A stretch of 61,900 nt of DNA from Candidatus Saganbacteria bacterium (GTDB lineage: Bacteria > Margulisbacteria > WOR-1 > XYC2-FULL-46-14), in the NCBI GenBank assembly GCA_013202975.1, contig JABMQY010000039.1:1-61900 (forward strand), given 5' to 3'. The translations under genes were made by a program, and so were the position numbers. Of the stretch, positions 52,641 through 60,939 are shown piece by piece. The stretch's first letter is position 1, and every line of letters begins with the position of its first letter. The notes beneath the pieces are model-generated. The model was not told the origin of the DNA. It ran no database searches and was given only the letters and a program-made list of their open reading frames with translations.

Positions 52641-53645
52641 ATGTTGAATCATAAAACCATATTGATTACTGGGGGAACCGGTTCTTTCGGTAATGCGTTT
52701 ATCGAGATTGCTTTAAAGAAGTATTCCCCCAAAAGCATAATAGTTTTTAGCCGCGACGAAAAAAAACAAAATGACATGAGGATAAAGTACAATAATCCAT
52801 TGCTTGAGTTTATTATAGGCGACGTAAGGGACAAAGACTCAGTTTATAATGCAATGGCTGGGGTTGATTATGTTTTTCATGCAGCAGCGTTAAAACAAGT
52901 TCCAACCTGTGAGTTTTTCCCTATGGAAGCTGTAAAAACTAATATTATTGGTACAAATAATGTTCTAGACGCAGCAGAGTATAGCGGAGTAAAGAAAGTT
53001 GTTGTTTTGAGTACTGATAAGGCGGTATATCCTATAAATGCAATGGGGATTTCAAAAGCACTTATGGAAAAACTTGTTAGATCACGTTCAAAATCAAAAA
53101 AACTAAAAACAGTTTATTGTGGAGTCCGGTACGGCAATGTAATGTATTCAAGGGGATCCGTAATTCCTTTATTTGTTAGTCAGATCAAATCCAATAAAAG
53201 CCTTACAGTTACAAATCCCAAGATGACCCGGTTCTTGATGCCTCTTTCTATTGCCGTTGAGTTAGTCCTGTTTGCTCTTAAAACTGGGGCGAGCGGAGAT
53301 GTTTTTGTGAGAAAAGCGTCTTCCTGTACTGTAGGTGATTTGGCTCAGGCTTGTATAAACATTTTTAAAGCTGACAACAAGGTTGTTGATGTTGGGATCA
53401 GAGATGGAGAGAAAATGCACGAAACTCTTGTAACTCAGGAGGAGTTATTCGTTTCTCAGGAATTTGACGATTATTATAAGATCTGCGGAGATGGGAAGAT
53501 AGATTATGATGATTTTTTTACTAAAGGCCACGCTGGACGTATCCCTCAGGAAGGCTATAATTCTAAAAATGCCTCTCGTCTGAGTATTAAAGAGATTGAA
53601 GCTCTGCTTCTCTCTTTGCCAGAGATAAACAAAGAATTAGCATGA
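52641..53645 (+). CDS. capE: UDP-GlcNAc 4,6-dehydratase/5-epimerase (CapE/FnlA/WbjB)
   Basis: This 334-residue SDR makes the first intermediate of UDP-L-FucNAc: ITGGTGSFGNAFIE (cofactor motif), GDVRDKDSVYNAMAGVDYVFHAAALKQVPTCEFFPMEA, VVLSTDKAVYPINAMGISKALMEKL (the SMK triad with Met in place of Tyr, normal for this family), RYGNVMYSRGSVIPLF and LMPLSIAVELVLFAL. It is followed directly by CapF and CapG, as in S. aureus capsule 5 and Pseudomonas O11 loci. AAGGA is the ribosome binding site. Confidence 0.94.
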   Translation: MLNHKTILITGGTGSFGNAFIEIALKKYSPKSIIVFSRDEKKQNDMRIKYNNPLLEFIIGDVRDKDSVYNAMAGVDYVFHAAALKQVPTCEFFPMEAVKTNIIGTNNVLDAAEYSGVKKVVVLSTDKAVYPINAMGISKALMEKLVRSRSKSKKLKTVYCGVRYGNVMYSRGSVIPLFVSQIKSNKSLTVTNPKMTRFLMPLSIAVELVLFALKTGASGDVFVRKASSCTVGDLAQACINIFKADNKVVDVGIRDGEKMHETLVTQEELFVSQEFDDYYKICGDGKIDYDDFFTKGHAGRIPQEGYNSKNASRLSIKEIEALLLSLPEINKELA

Positions 53646-54769
53646 AAAAGATTAGGGTAGGGATAACCGGCCACAGCGGTTTTATCGGCTCTCATTTGGT
53701 CAATTGTCTTTCAAGAGAACAAAACATTTCTATAGTTTCAATAGATGATGGGTTGTTTGATGATTTAGATAATCTGGCGATTAGAATAAAAGATTGTGAC
53801 TGCGTGGTTCATCTGGCGGGAATGAATCGCGGCAGCGAAGAAGAAATCTATTCTACAAATATAAAACTGGCTAAAGGTCTTGTCAAGTGTTTTGATAAGC
53901 CAATGAAAACACCTCATTTGATTTTTGCCTCATCAATTCTAAATGCCACTGATTCTGCCTTTGGAAAATCAAAAAAAGAAGCTGAGCAAATATTTATGTC
54001 CTGGGCGAAGCAATCAAAAGCTGCCCTTTCTATCTTTGTTATCCCAAATGTTTTTGGGAGTTTTGGAAAGCCGTTTTATAATTCTGTAGTTGCGACATTC
54101 TGTTATCAGTTAACCCATGGGGAAAGACCAAAAATTATTAACGATCGCGAGCTAGAATTAATATATATTAATGAATTAACTGAAGTAATTAAAAATAGAA
54201 TAGATAAGCAGCCTGATTCAATAGAAACAATTCGAATCCCAGGGACAAAAAAAAGCTCTGTTACTGCATTGCTAGATATATTATTGGATTTTAAGGAGCA
54301 TTATTTTATCAAAAAAGTAATTCCGGCTTTGCCAGAACAATTTCTTGTTAATTTATACAATGTTTTTATTTCATATCTAGATTATACGCAGCTTGAATAT
54401 TCCCCCAAGCTTCATGTTGATAATAGGGGTGAGCTTTGTGAAATCATCAAATTAGCAGAGGGGGGGCAGGTCTTCTTTTCAACAACAAAACCCGGTGTAA
54501 TAAGGGGAGATCATTATCATACAAGAAAATTCGAAAGATTTTGTGTTGTTTTGGGATCTGCGACAATCAGGCTTAGGAAGATTGGAACACAGGATGTCAA
54601 AGAATATAAAGTAGACGGAAAGGATCCCCAATTTATTGAAATTCCTGTTCTTCATACTCATCACATAGAAAATGCTGGAGCTGTCGACCTTTATACGGTA
54701 TTTTGGTGTAATGAAGTGTTTGATCCTGCTAATGCGGATACATATGCTGAGGAGGTATTATTAGATTGA
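53642..54769 (+). CDS. capF: CapF/FnlB/WbjC bifunctional epimerase-reductase with C-terminal cupin
   Basis: The 375-residue protein has an N-terminal SDR part (GITGHSGFIGSHLVNCL, CVVHLAGMNRG, FASSI). The C-terminal cupin begins with KLHVDNRGELCEIIKLAEGGQVFFSTTKPGVIRGDHYHTRKFERFCVVLG, which carries the zinc-binding residues. Together these epimerise at C3 and reduce C4 in UDP-L-FucNAc synthesis. At the expected YGKSK position the sequence reads FGKSK (codon TTT), so the catalytic Tyr is Phe here. It overlaps capE by four bases and capG by four. Confidence 0.9.
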   Translation: MKKIRVGITGHSGFIGSHLVNCLSREQNISIVSIDDGLFDDLDNLAIRIKDCDCVVHLAGMNRGSEEEIYSTNIKLAKGLVKCFDKPMKTPHLIFASSILNATDSAFGKSKKEAEQIFMSWAKQSKAALSIFVIPNVFGSFGKPFYNSVVATFCYQLTHGERPKIINDRELELIYINELTEVIKNRIDKQPDSIETIRIPGTKKSSVTALLDILLDFKEHYFIKKVIPALPEQFLVNLYNVFISYLDYTQLEYSPKLHVDNRGELCEIIKLAEGGQVFFSTTKPGVIRGDHYHTRKFERFCVVLGSATIRLRKIGTQDVKEYKVDGKDPQFIEIPVLHTHHIENAGAVDLYTVFWCNEVFDPANADTYAEEVLLD

Positions 54770-55902
54770 ATAAAAAATTGAAGGTAATTACTGTATTGGG
54801 TACCAGGCCAGAAATTATCCGCCTTGCAAGTGTAATGGCGATGTTAGATAAATATGTTAATCATATAATTGTGCATACTGGGCAAAATTATGATTACGAG
54901 CTGAATGAGATTTTTTTTAAGGAGCTTGATGTTCGCAAGCCGGATTACTTTTTGGGGGTTGACTGTTCCACCCTGGGCAACATATACGGGAATATCCTCA
55001 TTGAGTCAGAGAAAATATTTGTAAAAGAAAAGCCGGATGCAGTTCTTATCCTTGGTGATACAAATAGTTCTATTGCTGCCTTGATTGCAAAACGGATGAA
55101 AATCCCTATCTATCATATGGAGGCCGGAAACCGCTGTTTTGATTTTAATGTTCCAGAAGAAATAAATCGCAGGATCATGGATCATATAAGCGACTTCAAT
55201 TTGGTTTATACGGAGCATGCCAGAAGAAATTTGTTGGCTGAAGGCCTTCCTTCCCGGAATATTTATCTTACCGGATCGCCAATGAAAGAAGTTTTAGGGG
55301 TGTATTTGGGTAAAATTAAAAAATCTAAAATCCTTAAAAAATTAAAATTGAAAACTAAGAAGTATTTTATTGTCAGTATGCACCGGGAAGAAAATATTGA
55401 CAATAAAAGCAATCTGGTTTCATTGTTAAATTCATTGAATGCTCTTTGTGATAAATTTGGTTTTCCGGTAATTGTATCTACCCACCCCAGAACAAGAAAA
55501 AGATTAAAAGAGATCTCCAGTTTGAAAATGAATCCATTAATAAAATTCATGAAGCCATTTGGATTCTTAGATTATGTCCATTTACAGCAAAATGCTTTTT
55601 GTGCTATTTCAGATAGCGGAACAATCAGTGAGGAGTCATCAATTCTTTCCTTTCCGGCAGTCACGATAAGGAATTCCCTTGAACGTCCGGAGGCGCTGGA
55701 TTCTGGTAATATTGTTATTACCGGACTGCTTCCGGAAACAATTGTTGATGCGGTAAGAATTACTACATTGGAATGGGAAAATTCGAAGAATCATCCAATC
55801 CCGGCTGAATATGAGATTGAGAACGTCTCTTTACGGGTTGTGAAATTAATAATTGGCACGGCAAAACTGTGTCATATCTGGAGTAATATTAAAACTAATT
55901 GA
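54766..55902 (+). CDS. capG: UDP-N-acetyl-L-fucosamine 2-epimerase (CapG/FnlC/WbjD)
   Basis: The 378-residue protein is of the non-hydrolysing UDP-GlcNAc 2-epimerase family: KVITVLGTRPEIIRLASVM, HIIVHTGQNYDYELNEIFF, LILGDTNSSIAALIAKR, YHMEAGNRCFDFNVPEEINRRIMDHISDFNLVYTEHAR, SMHREENID, and SDSGTISEESSILSFPAVTIRNSLERPE. It gives UDP-L-FucNAc from the talosamine form. The start is TTG 54766, which overlaps capF (TTGA), ten bases after GGAGG. It is the last gene of the rightward run started at 3425; I see no terminator hairpin after it. Confidence 0.93.
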   Translation: MNKKLKVITVLGTRPEIIRLASVMAMLDKYVNHIIVHTGQNYDYELNEIFFKELDVRKPDYFLGVDCSTLGNIYGNILIESEKIFVKEKPDAVLILGDTNSSIAALIAKRMKIPIYHMEAGNRCFDFNVPEEINRRIMDHISDFNLVYTEHARRNLLAEGLPSRNIYLTGSPMKEVLGVYLGKIKKSKILKKLKLKTKKYFIVSMHREENIDNKSNLVSLLNSLNALCDKFGFPVIVSTHPRTRKRLKEISSLKMNPLIKFMKPFGFLDYVHLQQNAFCAISDSGTISEESSILSFPAVTIRNSLERPEALDSGNIVITGLLPETIVDAVRITTLEWENSKNHPIPAEYEIENVSLRVVKLIIGTAKLCHIWSNIKTN

Positions 55903-55917
55903 ATCCTGTCCCTTATC

Positions 55918-55946
55918 TTGCTACTTTTTTGTGTTTGATTTATAAT
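55918..55946 (+). promoter_or_regulatory. Promoter of wecA-like gene, predicted leaderless
   Basis: TTGCTA (55918-55923), a 17-base spacer, then TATAAT (55941-55946), seven bases before ATG 55954. Transcription would start at or just before the start codon. This is the first gap of more than 40 bases after capG, and it separates the large operon from the wecA-pglF set. Confidence 0.7.
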
Positions 55947-55953
55947 TGACTAG

Positions 55954-56970
55954 ATGTCTATTATTAATCTTACAATCTTTCCGGCGATAGTGCTGCTGTC
56001 AATTCTTTCAACTTGTATCATGATTTTTTTCGCACGCAGATTTGATATTTTTATGGACAAGCCCAATCAGCGCAGTTCCCATTCAATTGTTGTTCCCCGT
56101 TGCGGCGGAATTCCTCTGGTTCTGCTTTTTATTCTGTCTATTTTATTCTTTATTGGCTTCAAAAACATAGAGGTTATCGGGTTTCTCTTAGGGGGATTGT
56201 TTATTGCTCTAATCGGACTATTTGATGATATCGTTAATTTGAAGGGGAAATATAAGATTCTTGGCATGGTTTTGGCTTCTCTTATTCCCATTCTTTTTGG
56301 ATTAAAGCTGAACTATCTTGGCTTAATAATGAACAATCAATTTGTTTTGGGCGTCTTAAGCTTGATTTGGATTTATGGGATGATTAATGCTTTCAACTTT
56401 ATGGATGGAATTGACGGTTTAATTGGCGGAGTTTCTGTTATTTTTTCTTTTTTCATGTTGCTCTTAGCCGTTATAAGCGGAAATAGTTTAGCCATTATGA
56501 TTTCTCTTGTTTTAATGGCGGTTTGTGCCGGGTTCTTATTGTTAAATTTTAATCCTGCAAGTATTTTTCTTGGTGATATAGGAAGCATGTTTTTAGGTTA
56601 CAGTTTTGCTCTTTTGAGCATTATGATTGTTAATCAAAGTAATAATTATATTTCTATATATCCCTTTTTCTTAATCCTTGCTCCTATTATTTATGATTCT
56701 ATGGTTACTTTTATCAGGAGAGGCTTTGAGGGCAAGAATGTTATTAAGGCTCACCGGGAACATTTGTATCAAAGATTGATCATTAATGGCTATTCCCACC
56801 GGAGGGTTAGTATTATTTACTATGTTCTTAGTCTCTTTTTTGGTCTGGCCGCTGTTTTCTATATAAAAATTACTCTATTGCCAAAGATTGTTCTTGTCCT
56901 GTTTTGTTTATTTATTTTAGTCGGCTTTAGTGGTTTAGTGCGGGTATTGGAAAAAAATAAAAATGCCTAG
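55954..56970 (+). CDS. wecA: Undecaprenyl-phosphate sugar-1-phosphate transferase (WecA/MraY family)
   Basis: This 338-residue integral membrane protein has about eleven helices. It shows the family signatures DKPNQRSSHSIVVPRCGGIP, LIGLFDDIVNLKGKYK (Asp-Asp), NAFNFMDGIDGL, and FLGDIGSMFLGY. KAHREHLYQRLIINGYSHRRV is the late cytoplasmic loop carrying the His. It transfers GlcNAc-1-P or a related 6-deoxy-amino sugar phosphate, such as FucNAc or QuiNAc, to undecaprenyl phosphate to start the glycan. It is the only complete initiating enzyme in the window. It overlaps the pglF-like gene by eight bases. Confidence 0.93.
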   Translation: MSIINLTIFPAIVLLSILSTCIMIFFARRFDIFMDKPNQRSSHSIVVPRCGGIPLVLLFILSILFFIGFKNIEVIGFLLGGLFIALIGLFDDIVNLKGKYKILGMVLASLIPILFGLKLNYLGLIMNNQFVLGVLSLIWIYGMINAFNFMDGIDGLIGGVSVIFSFFMLLLAVISGNSLAIMISLVLMAVCAGFLLLNFNPASIFLGDIGSMFLGYSFALLSIMIVNQSNNYISIYPFFLILAPIIYDSMVTFIRRGFEGKNVIKAHREHLYQRLIINGYSHRRVSIIYYVLSLFFGLAAVFYIKITLLPKIVLVLFCLFILVGFSGLVRVLEKNKNA

Positions 56971-58846
56971 AAAAAACATAAATAGTTTTGATATTTTATT
57001 GGGTTTTAGCAGAAAGTACAAACTGCCATTGTTAGTATTTTCGGATATTGTCCTGATGATTTTATCAATAGTATTTGCTGTTTTTCTCCTTCAGGGTAGA
57101 AATTCCGCATTTTTCTCATGGTTTTTTTATAAGTTCTGGTGGGTAATTCCTTTGAGCCTTGCTTTTCGCATTGGAATGTTCAGGAATTTTGGCCTTTACC
57201 ATTGGGCCTGGGAATATATGAGTGTTCGTGAAATTACTTCATTTATCAAAGCCATTGCTTTAAGTTCAATGTTTTTAGCGGTTAGCATTATTGTTTTTGG
57301 AGGCAGGGATTTTCCTTTTTCAGTTCTGGTTATTGAGGGTTTGCTTTGTTTTTCTTTTCTTGCCGGAGTGCGTCTATTGATCAGGCTTTGGAGAGAGGCC
57401 CATTCTAGGATCGGGATCAAGGGAGAGGGGAAAAGGATTCTTATTGTCGGCGCTGGTGATGCTGGAGAAATGATATTGAGGGAGATGCTTAAACTGCCAA
57501 AGCTTGGATATAGACCCATTGGGTTCGTTGATGATAATCCGCAGCATAAGGGTCTTTTTATCCATCAACTTCCGGTTCTTGGTAATTGTAACGAAATTCC
57601 GGAAATAGTCAGAGAAAAAAGCATCGATGAGATCATTATTGCGATTCCGACCGCAAATTATAAAGAAATTCGTCGTATTGTAGGTTATTGCGAAGAAAGT
57701 AAAGCAAAATTTAAAATTGTTCCCGGAATCTTTGAATTGATTGATGGCACTGTTCATATAAACCAAATTAGGAATGTGGAGATTGAGGACTTATTAGGGC
57801 GTGAACCGGTTAATCTTGACATTAGAAGTATTTCGTCTTATCTCTCAAATGCTAATGTTTTGATAACGGGAGCGGGAGGATCGATCGGGTCAGAACTTTG
57901 TCGTCAGGTATCGATGTATAATCCGGCAAAGATAATAATGATTGGAAAAGGTGAAAATAGCATTTTTGATATTGAGCTTGAACTTAGAAATAAATATCCA
58001 TATTTGCTGCTTGCTACTTATATTGCCGACGTCCGGGATATTGACAGGATACACAATATTTTCAGGAAGGAATCTCCGGATGTTGTTTTTCATGCAGCGG
58101 CGCATAAGCATGTTTCTTTGATGGAAAGAAATCCAGATGAGTCAGTTTTAAATAATATTATCGGCACCAGAAATATTATGGATCAATCAGAGGAGCATTT
58201 AGTCAAAAAATTTGTTATGATTTCGACGGATAAAGCTGTTAATCCCAGCAGTATAATGGGGGCAACAAAAAGGGTTGCGGAAATGATGGTTCAGGCAAAG
58301 GCTTTGAGTGGAAGTAAAACAAAGTTTGTTTCTGTTCGATTCGGCAATGTATTGGGAAGCAGAGGCAGCGTTGTTCCAATATTCAAAAAGCAAATAGCAG
58401 GCGGGGGACCTGTAACTGTTACTCACCCGGATGCTAAGAGATATTTTATGACTATTCCCGAAGCTGTCCAGTTAGTTATTCAGGCAGGGGCAATTGGCAG
58501 TGGTGGCGAGATCTTTATTTTAGATATGGGTAATCCCGTAAAAATAGTTGATTTAGCAAAGGATCTTATAAGATTGTCGGGATTAGAAGAGGGTATTGAT
58601 ATAGAAATTAAGTTTGTAGGGCTTAAGCCTGGCGAAAAACTGTTTGAAGAAATATTAACATCAGAAGAAGGGGCTCAAGCTACTAAGTATGAAAAAATAC
58701 ATGTTGCACAACCCGCTAAAATAGAGTTTAATGAGTTGATCCAAAAGATTGAAATCCTAGAAGATCTGGCCCGTCGTGGGGAGTGCGTGAAAATTAAGGA
58801 AATGCTCAAGCAGGTTGTTCCAAGGTATAATGAGGCGATTATCTGA
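56963..58846 (+). CDS. pglF: Membrane UDP-GlcNAc 4,6-dehydratase (PglF/WbpM/CapD family)
   Basis: This 627-residue protein has four N-terminal membrane helices (about 20-110), a CoA-binding-like Rossmann domain (ILIVGAGDAGEMILREML at about 150) and the catalytic SDR domain (VLITGAGGSIGSELCRQV at about 297). The triad region is STDKAVNPSSIMGATKRVAEM, with Met in place of Tyr as usual. It also has RFGNVLGSRGSVVPIFKKQI and MTIPEAVQLVIQAG. It makes UDP-2-acetamido-4-keto-2,4,6-trideoxyglucose, used for QuiNAc, FucNAc or bacillosamine. Its end overlaps the small following gene by one base. Confidence 0.93.
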   Translation: MPRKNINSFDILLGFSRKYKLPLLVFSDIVLMILSIVFAVFLLQGRNSAFFSWFFYKFWWVIPLSLAFRIGMFRNFGLYHWAWEYMSVREITSFIKAIALSSMFLAVSIIVFGGRDFPFSVLVIEGLLCFSFLAGVRLLIRLWREAHSRIGIKGEGKRILIVGAGDAGEMILREMLKLPKLGYRPIGFVDDNPQHKGLFIHQLPVLGNCNEIPEIVREKSIDEIIIAIPTANYKEIRRIVGYCEESKAKFKIVPGIFELIDGTVHINQIRNVEIEDLLGREPVNLDIRSISSYLSNANVLITGAGGSIGSELCRQVSMYNPAKIIMIGKGENSIFDIELELRNKYPYLLLATYIADVRDIDRIHNIFRKESPDVVFHAAAHKHVSLMERNPDESVLNNIIGTRNIMDQSEEHLVKKFVMISTDKAVNPSSIMGATKRVAEMMVQAKALSGSKTKFVSVRFGNVLGSRGSVVPIFKKQIAGGGPVTVTHPDAKRYFMTIPEAVQLVIQAGAIGSGGEIFILDMGNPVKIVDLAKDLIRLSGLEEGIDIEIKFVGLKPGEKLFEEILTSEEGAQATKYEKIHVAQPAKIEFNELIQKIEILEDLARRGECVKIKEMLKQVVPRYNEAII

Positions 58847-59262
58847 TGGGGGTTGGGCGATGGTATTTCCTGGCTCTTAAAATAATATCAGATATTGTTA
58901 TTATTAACATTGTTTTTATACTTGGATATATTATTAAGTTTAAAATTTTTAATCCCTTTGCAATATCTATTATTCCTTATTTTAAAGTGCTTATGTTTAT
59001 TACCCTGCTCTGGGTAATTGTTTTAAATCTTGCCGGATTATATAAATTGCAGACAGATGAAATTGTTCGTACAGATGGAATTTTCCCGGTTTCATTTGGA
59101 GTTTTTTCTGCTGGATTTTTTACTTATATTATTATTGTTTTCTTGTATAGGGAAGCCCTTTATACCAGGGAGATTGTAATATATGCTTCATTTCTGGCTT
59201 TAATCTTCATCAATTTATCTAGATATTTAGTGTGGAGGCTGTATTCTGGTCTGAAGTTATAA
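58846..59262 (+). CDS. Truncated polyprenyl glycosylphosphotransferase (N-terminal membrane part only)
   Basis: This 138-residue protein has four predicted membrane helices (about 8-28, 38-60, 82-103, 110-130). The pattern LWVIVLNLAGLYKLQ, VSFGVFSAGFFTYI, YTREIVIYASFLALIFINLSRY is what begins WbaP/WcaJ-type initiating transferases. The following Rossmann part and the catalytic sugar-transferase domain, which should add 300 residues, are missing. The next 39 bases hold a promoter for yceD. It starts TAATG-like after pglF (TGATGG). It may be a deletion remnant or a membrane subunit. Confidence 0.68.
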   Translation: MGVGRWYFLALKIISDIVIINIVFILGYIIKFKIFNPFAISIIPYFKVLMFITLLWVIVLNLAGLYKLQTDEIVRTDGIFPVSFGVFSAGFFTYIIIVFLYREALYTREIVIYASFLALIFINLSRYLVWRLYSGLKL

Positions 59263-59291
59263 TTGCCCCAGCCCCCCTTTTCTGCTATAAT
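59263..59291 (+). promoter_or_regulatory. Promoter of yceD-rpmF-plsX-fabH, predicted near-leaderless
   Basis: TTGCCC (59263-59268), a 17-base spacer, then TATAAT (59286-59291), ten bases before the GTG at 59302. The ORF track's TTG start at 59263 is in fact this -35 hexamer. The expected +1 is within a few bases of the GTG. Confidence 0.7.
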
Positions 59292-59301
59292 TTATATCAT
59301 T

Positions 59302-59736
59302 GTGCCTATAAAAATTGATGTTTCTCCTCTTATGCAGGAAGTCGGTCAAACCTCACATCTTAGTCTGCAGGAGAGGGTTACATATCCGGATGATGGGTTG
59401 GATATTGTTGAGCCGATAATCATCGAAGCTGACCTGTTAAATAGCGGGGAGATACTTGTTTTAGATGCAAAGGTATCGGCCAAGATAAAATTGGAATGCG
59501 GCCGTTGCCTTGAGAAGTTTGTTTTTCAGGAGGAGATAGGTTTTCTTGAAGAGTATTCTCATGAGATTAGTCTTTCCCCAAAGGGAAAGGGCGAGAGGGA
59601 ATTGACTAAAGAGGATTTTATCTTTAAAATAGACAAGGAGAATATGATTGATCTTGGTGAGGCGGTACGCCAGAACCTATTGACCCAATTACCCATTAAA
59701 CCACTTTGCAAAGAGTGTTCCGAAAAGGAGGATTAA
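59302..59736 (+). CDS. yceD: YceD/DUF177 family protein (rRNA-processing associated)
   Basis: This 144-residue protein is of the YceD (DUF177) family: residues LVLDAKVSAKIKLECGRCLEKF hold the first Cys pair, and the C-terminal LCKECSEKED the second. It occupies the usual place before rpmF, where it is thought to affect 23S rRNA and L32 levels. GTG 59302 (MPIKIDVSPLM) is chosen over TTG 59263 because the extra 13 codons coincide with promoter elements and are not family-like. There is no Shine-Dalgarno. Confidence 0.88.
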   Translation: MPIKIDVSPLMQEVGQTSHLSLQERVTYPDDGLDIVEPIIIEADLLNSGEILVLDAKVSAKIKLECGRCLEKFVFQEEIGFLEEYSHEISLSPKGKGERELTKEDFIFKIDKENMIDLGEAVRQNLLTQLPIKPLCKECSEKED

Positions 59737-59739
59737 AAG

Positions 59740-59943
59740 ATGCCACAACCGAAGAAAAGACATTCGCCGTCGAGACAGGGAAAGAGGAGAGCAAACTGGC
59801 TAAGGCTTAAAACTAAGGGGTTGAATATCTGTCCCCAGTGCCAGGCAAGGGTCCTGCCGCATCGTGCCTGTCCAAAATGCGGCACCTACAAGGGCCGTCA
59901 GGTTATAAAAATAAAACCTCCAAAAAAGAAGGTTAAGGAATAA
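59740..59943 (+). CDS. rpmF: 50S ribosomal protein L32
   Basis: L32 of 67 residues starts MPQPKKRHSPSRQGKRRANW, a basic N-terminus. It has the zinc ribbon CPQC-13-CPKCG (about 30-50) and a lysine-rich tail. It is a cytoplasmic ribosomal protein. AAGGAG precedes the ATG by seven bases, and the gap to yceD is three bases. The zinc-binding paralogue type is present. Confidence 0.96.
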   Translation: MPQPKKRHSPSRQGKRRANWLRLKTKGLNICPQCQARVLPHRACPKCGTYKGRQVIKIKPPKKKVKE

Positions 59944-59949
59944 ATCCAA

Positions 59950-60939
59950 ATGATCAAAATTGCACTTGATGCAATGGGGGGGGATTCTGCCCCGGAGGCT
60001 CCGGTCAAAGGAGCTTGTTTGGCTGCAGAAAAATTTAGTGATATCGAAATTGTTCTGGTGGGGGACGAAGAAAAGTTAAATCTCCTTCTAAAAAAACAAA
60101 AAAACTGTTCTTCCCGTGTTTCAATTATGCATGCAAGTCAGTCAATTGGCATGAATGAAGCTCCGGTTCAGGCGGTTAAGGAAAAGAAAAATGCGTCTAT
60201 CAATGTTGCCCTGGACTTAGCCCGGGCAAAGATGGTTGACGCAGTTGTTACTGCCGGCAATACCGGAGCCTTTATGGCCTCAGCGCTTTTTCGCCTTGGC
60301 AGGATAAAAGGGGTAGAGCGTCCGGCTATTGCAACTATTTTTCCTTCGAATCGGGGTCCGATAACTCTTCTTGATATGGGAGCCAATATCGATAATTCTC
60401 CCAATCAATTAAAACAATTTGGCGAGATGGGGAGTCTCTATTCGGAGCATATTTTACACGTTAATAATCCTAAAGTCGGACTTCTTAATATTGGGGAAGA
60501 GAAAGAGAAGGGGAACGCTCTTACAAAAGCGGCCTGGGACCTGCTTAAAAAATCCAAAATTAATTTCTCCGGTAACGTTGAGAGTAAAGAGATAATGAAC
60601 GGCAAAGTTGATGTGGTTGTTTGTGACGGTTTTGTAGGGAATTTGATTTTAAAATTTGCAGAGAGTCTGAGCAGGAAGATAGTTGATTTACTGCGCGAAG
60701 AGATCAAAAAGAGCTTCCTGACAAAAATGGGGGCAATGCTTCTTTTTCCGGCTTTTAAAGCGCTCAAGAAAATTGTAGATTATGATGAGTTTGGCGGAGC
60801 TCCGCTTTTGGGATTAAATGGTATTTGTATTAAGGCCCATGGCCGGTCAAACGAAAAAGCTTTAATGAATGCAATCAGGGTAGCCAAAGAGTCAGTACAA
60901 GCAGATCTTGTCTCTTGTATCAGAAAGTTTGAAAAATGA
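59950..60939 (+). CDS. plsX: Phosphate acyltransferase PlsX
   Basis: This 329-residue PlsX makes acyl-phosphate from acyl-ACP for phospholipid synthesis. It has IALDAMGGDSAPEAPVKGA (3-21), AVVTAGNTGAFMASALFRLGRI, TLLDMGANID, GLLNIGEEKEKGN, VVVCDGFVGNLILKFAES and FGGAPLLGLNGICIKAHG. It is encoded in the classical rpmF-plsX-fabH order. The start at ATG 59950 follows rpmF by six bases. A run of eight G (59975-59982) lies in the conserved Met-Gly-Gly-Asp. Confidence 0.96.
   Translation: MIKIALDAMGGDSAPEAPVKGACLAAEKFSDIEIVLVGDEEKLNLLLKKQKNCSSRVSIMHASQSIGMNEAPVQAVKEKKNASINVALDLARAKMVDAVVTAGNTGAFMASALFRLGRIKGVERPAIATIFPSNRGPITLLDMGANIDNSPNQLKQFGEMGSLYSEHILHVNNPKVGLLNIGEEKEKGNALTKAAWDLLKKSKINFSGNVESKEIMNGKVDVVVCDGFVGNLILKFAESLSRKIVDLLREEIKKSFLTKMGAMLLFPAFKALKKIVDYDEFGGAPLLGLNGICIKAHGRSNEKALMNAIRVAKESVQADLVSCIRKFEK

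Noticed and set aside
17803-59982. Many G6-G8 runs (legH, ptmE, 30515, 54460, plsX) as phase-variation tracts
   Set aside because: They sit in Gly codons in both glycan and housekeeping genes (G8 in plsX), so general GGG use explains most of them. Only the G9 in ptmF was kept as a weak finding.
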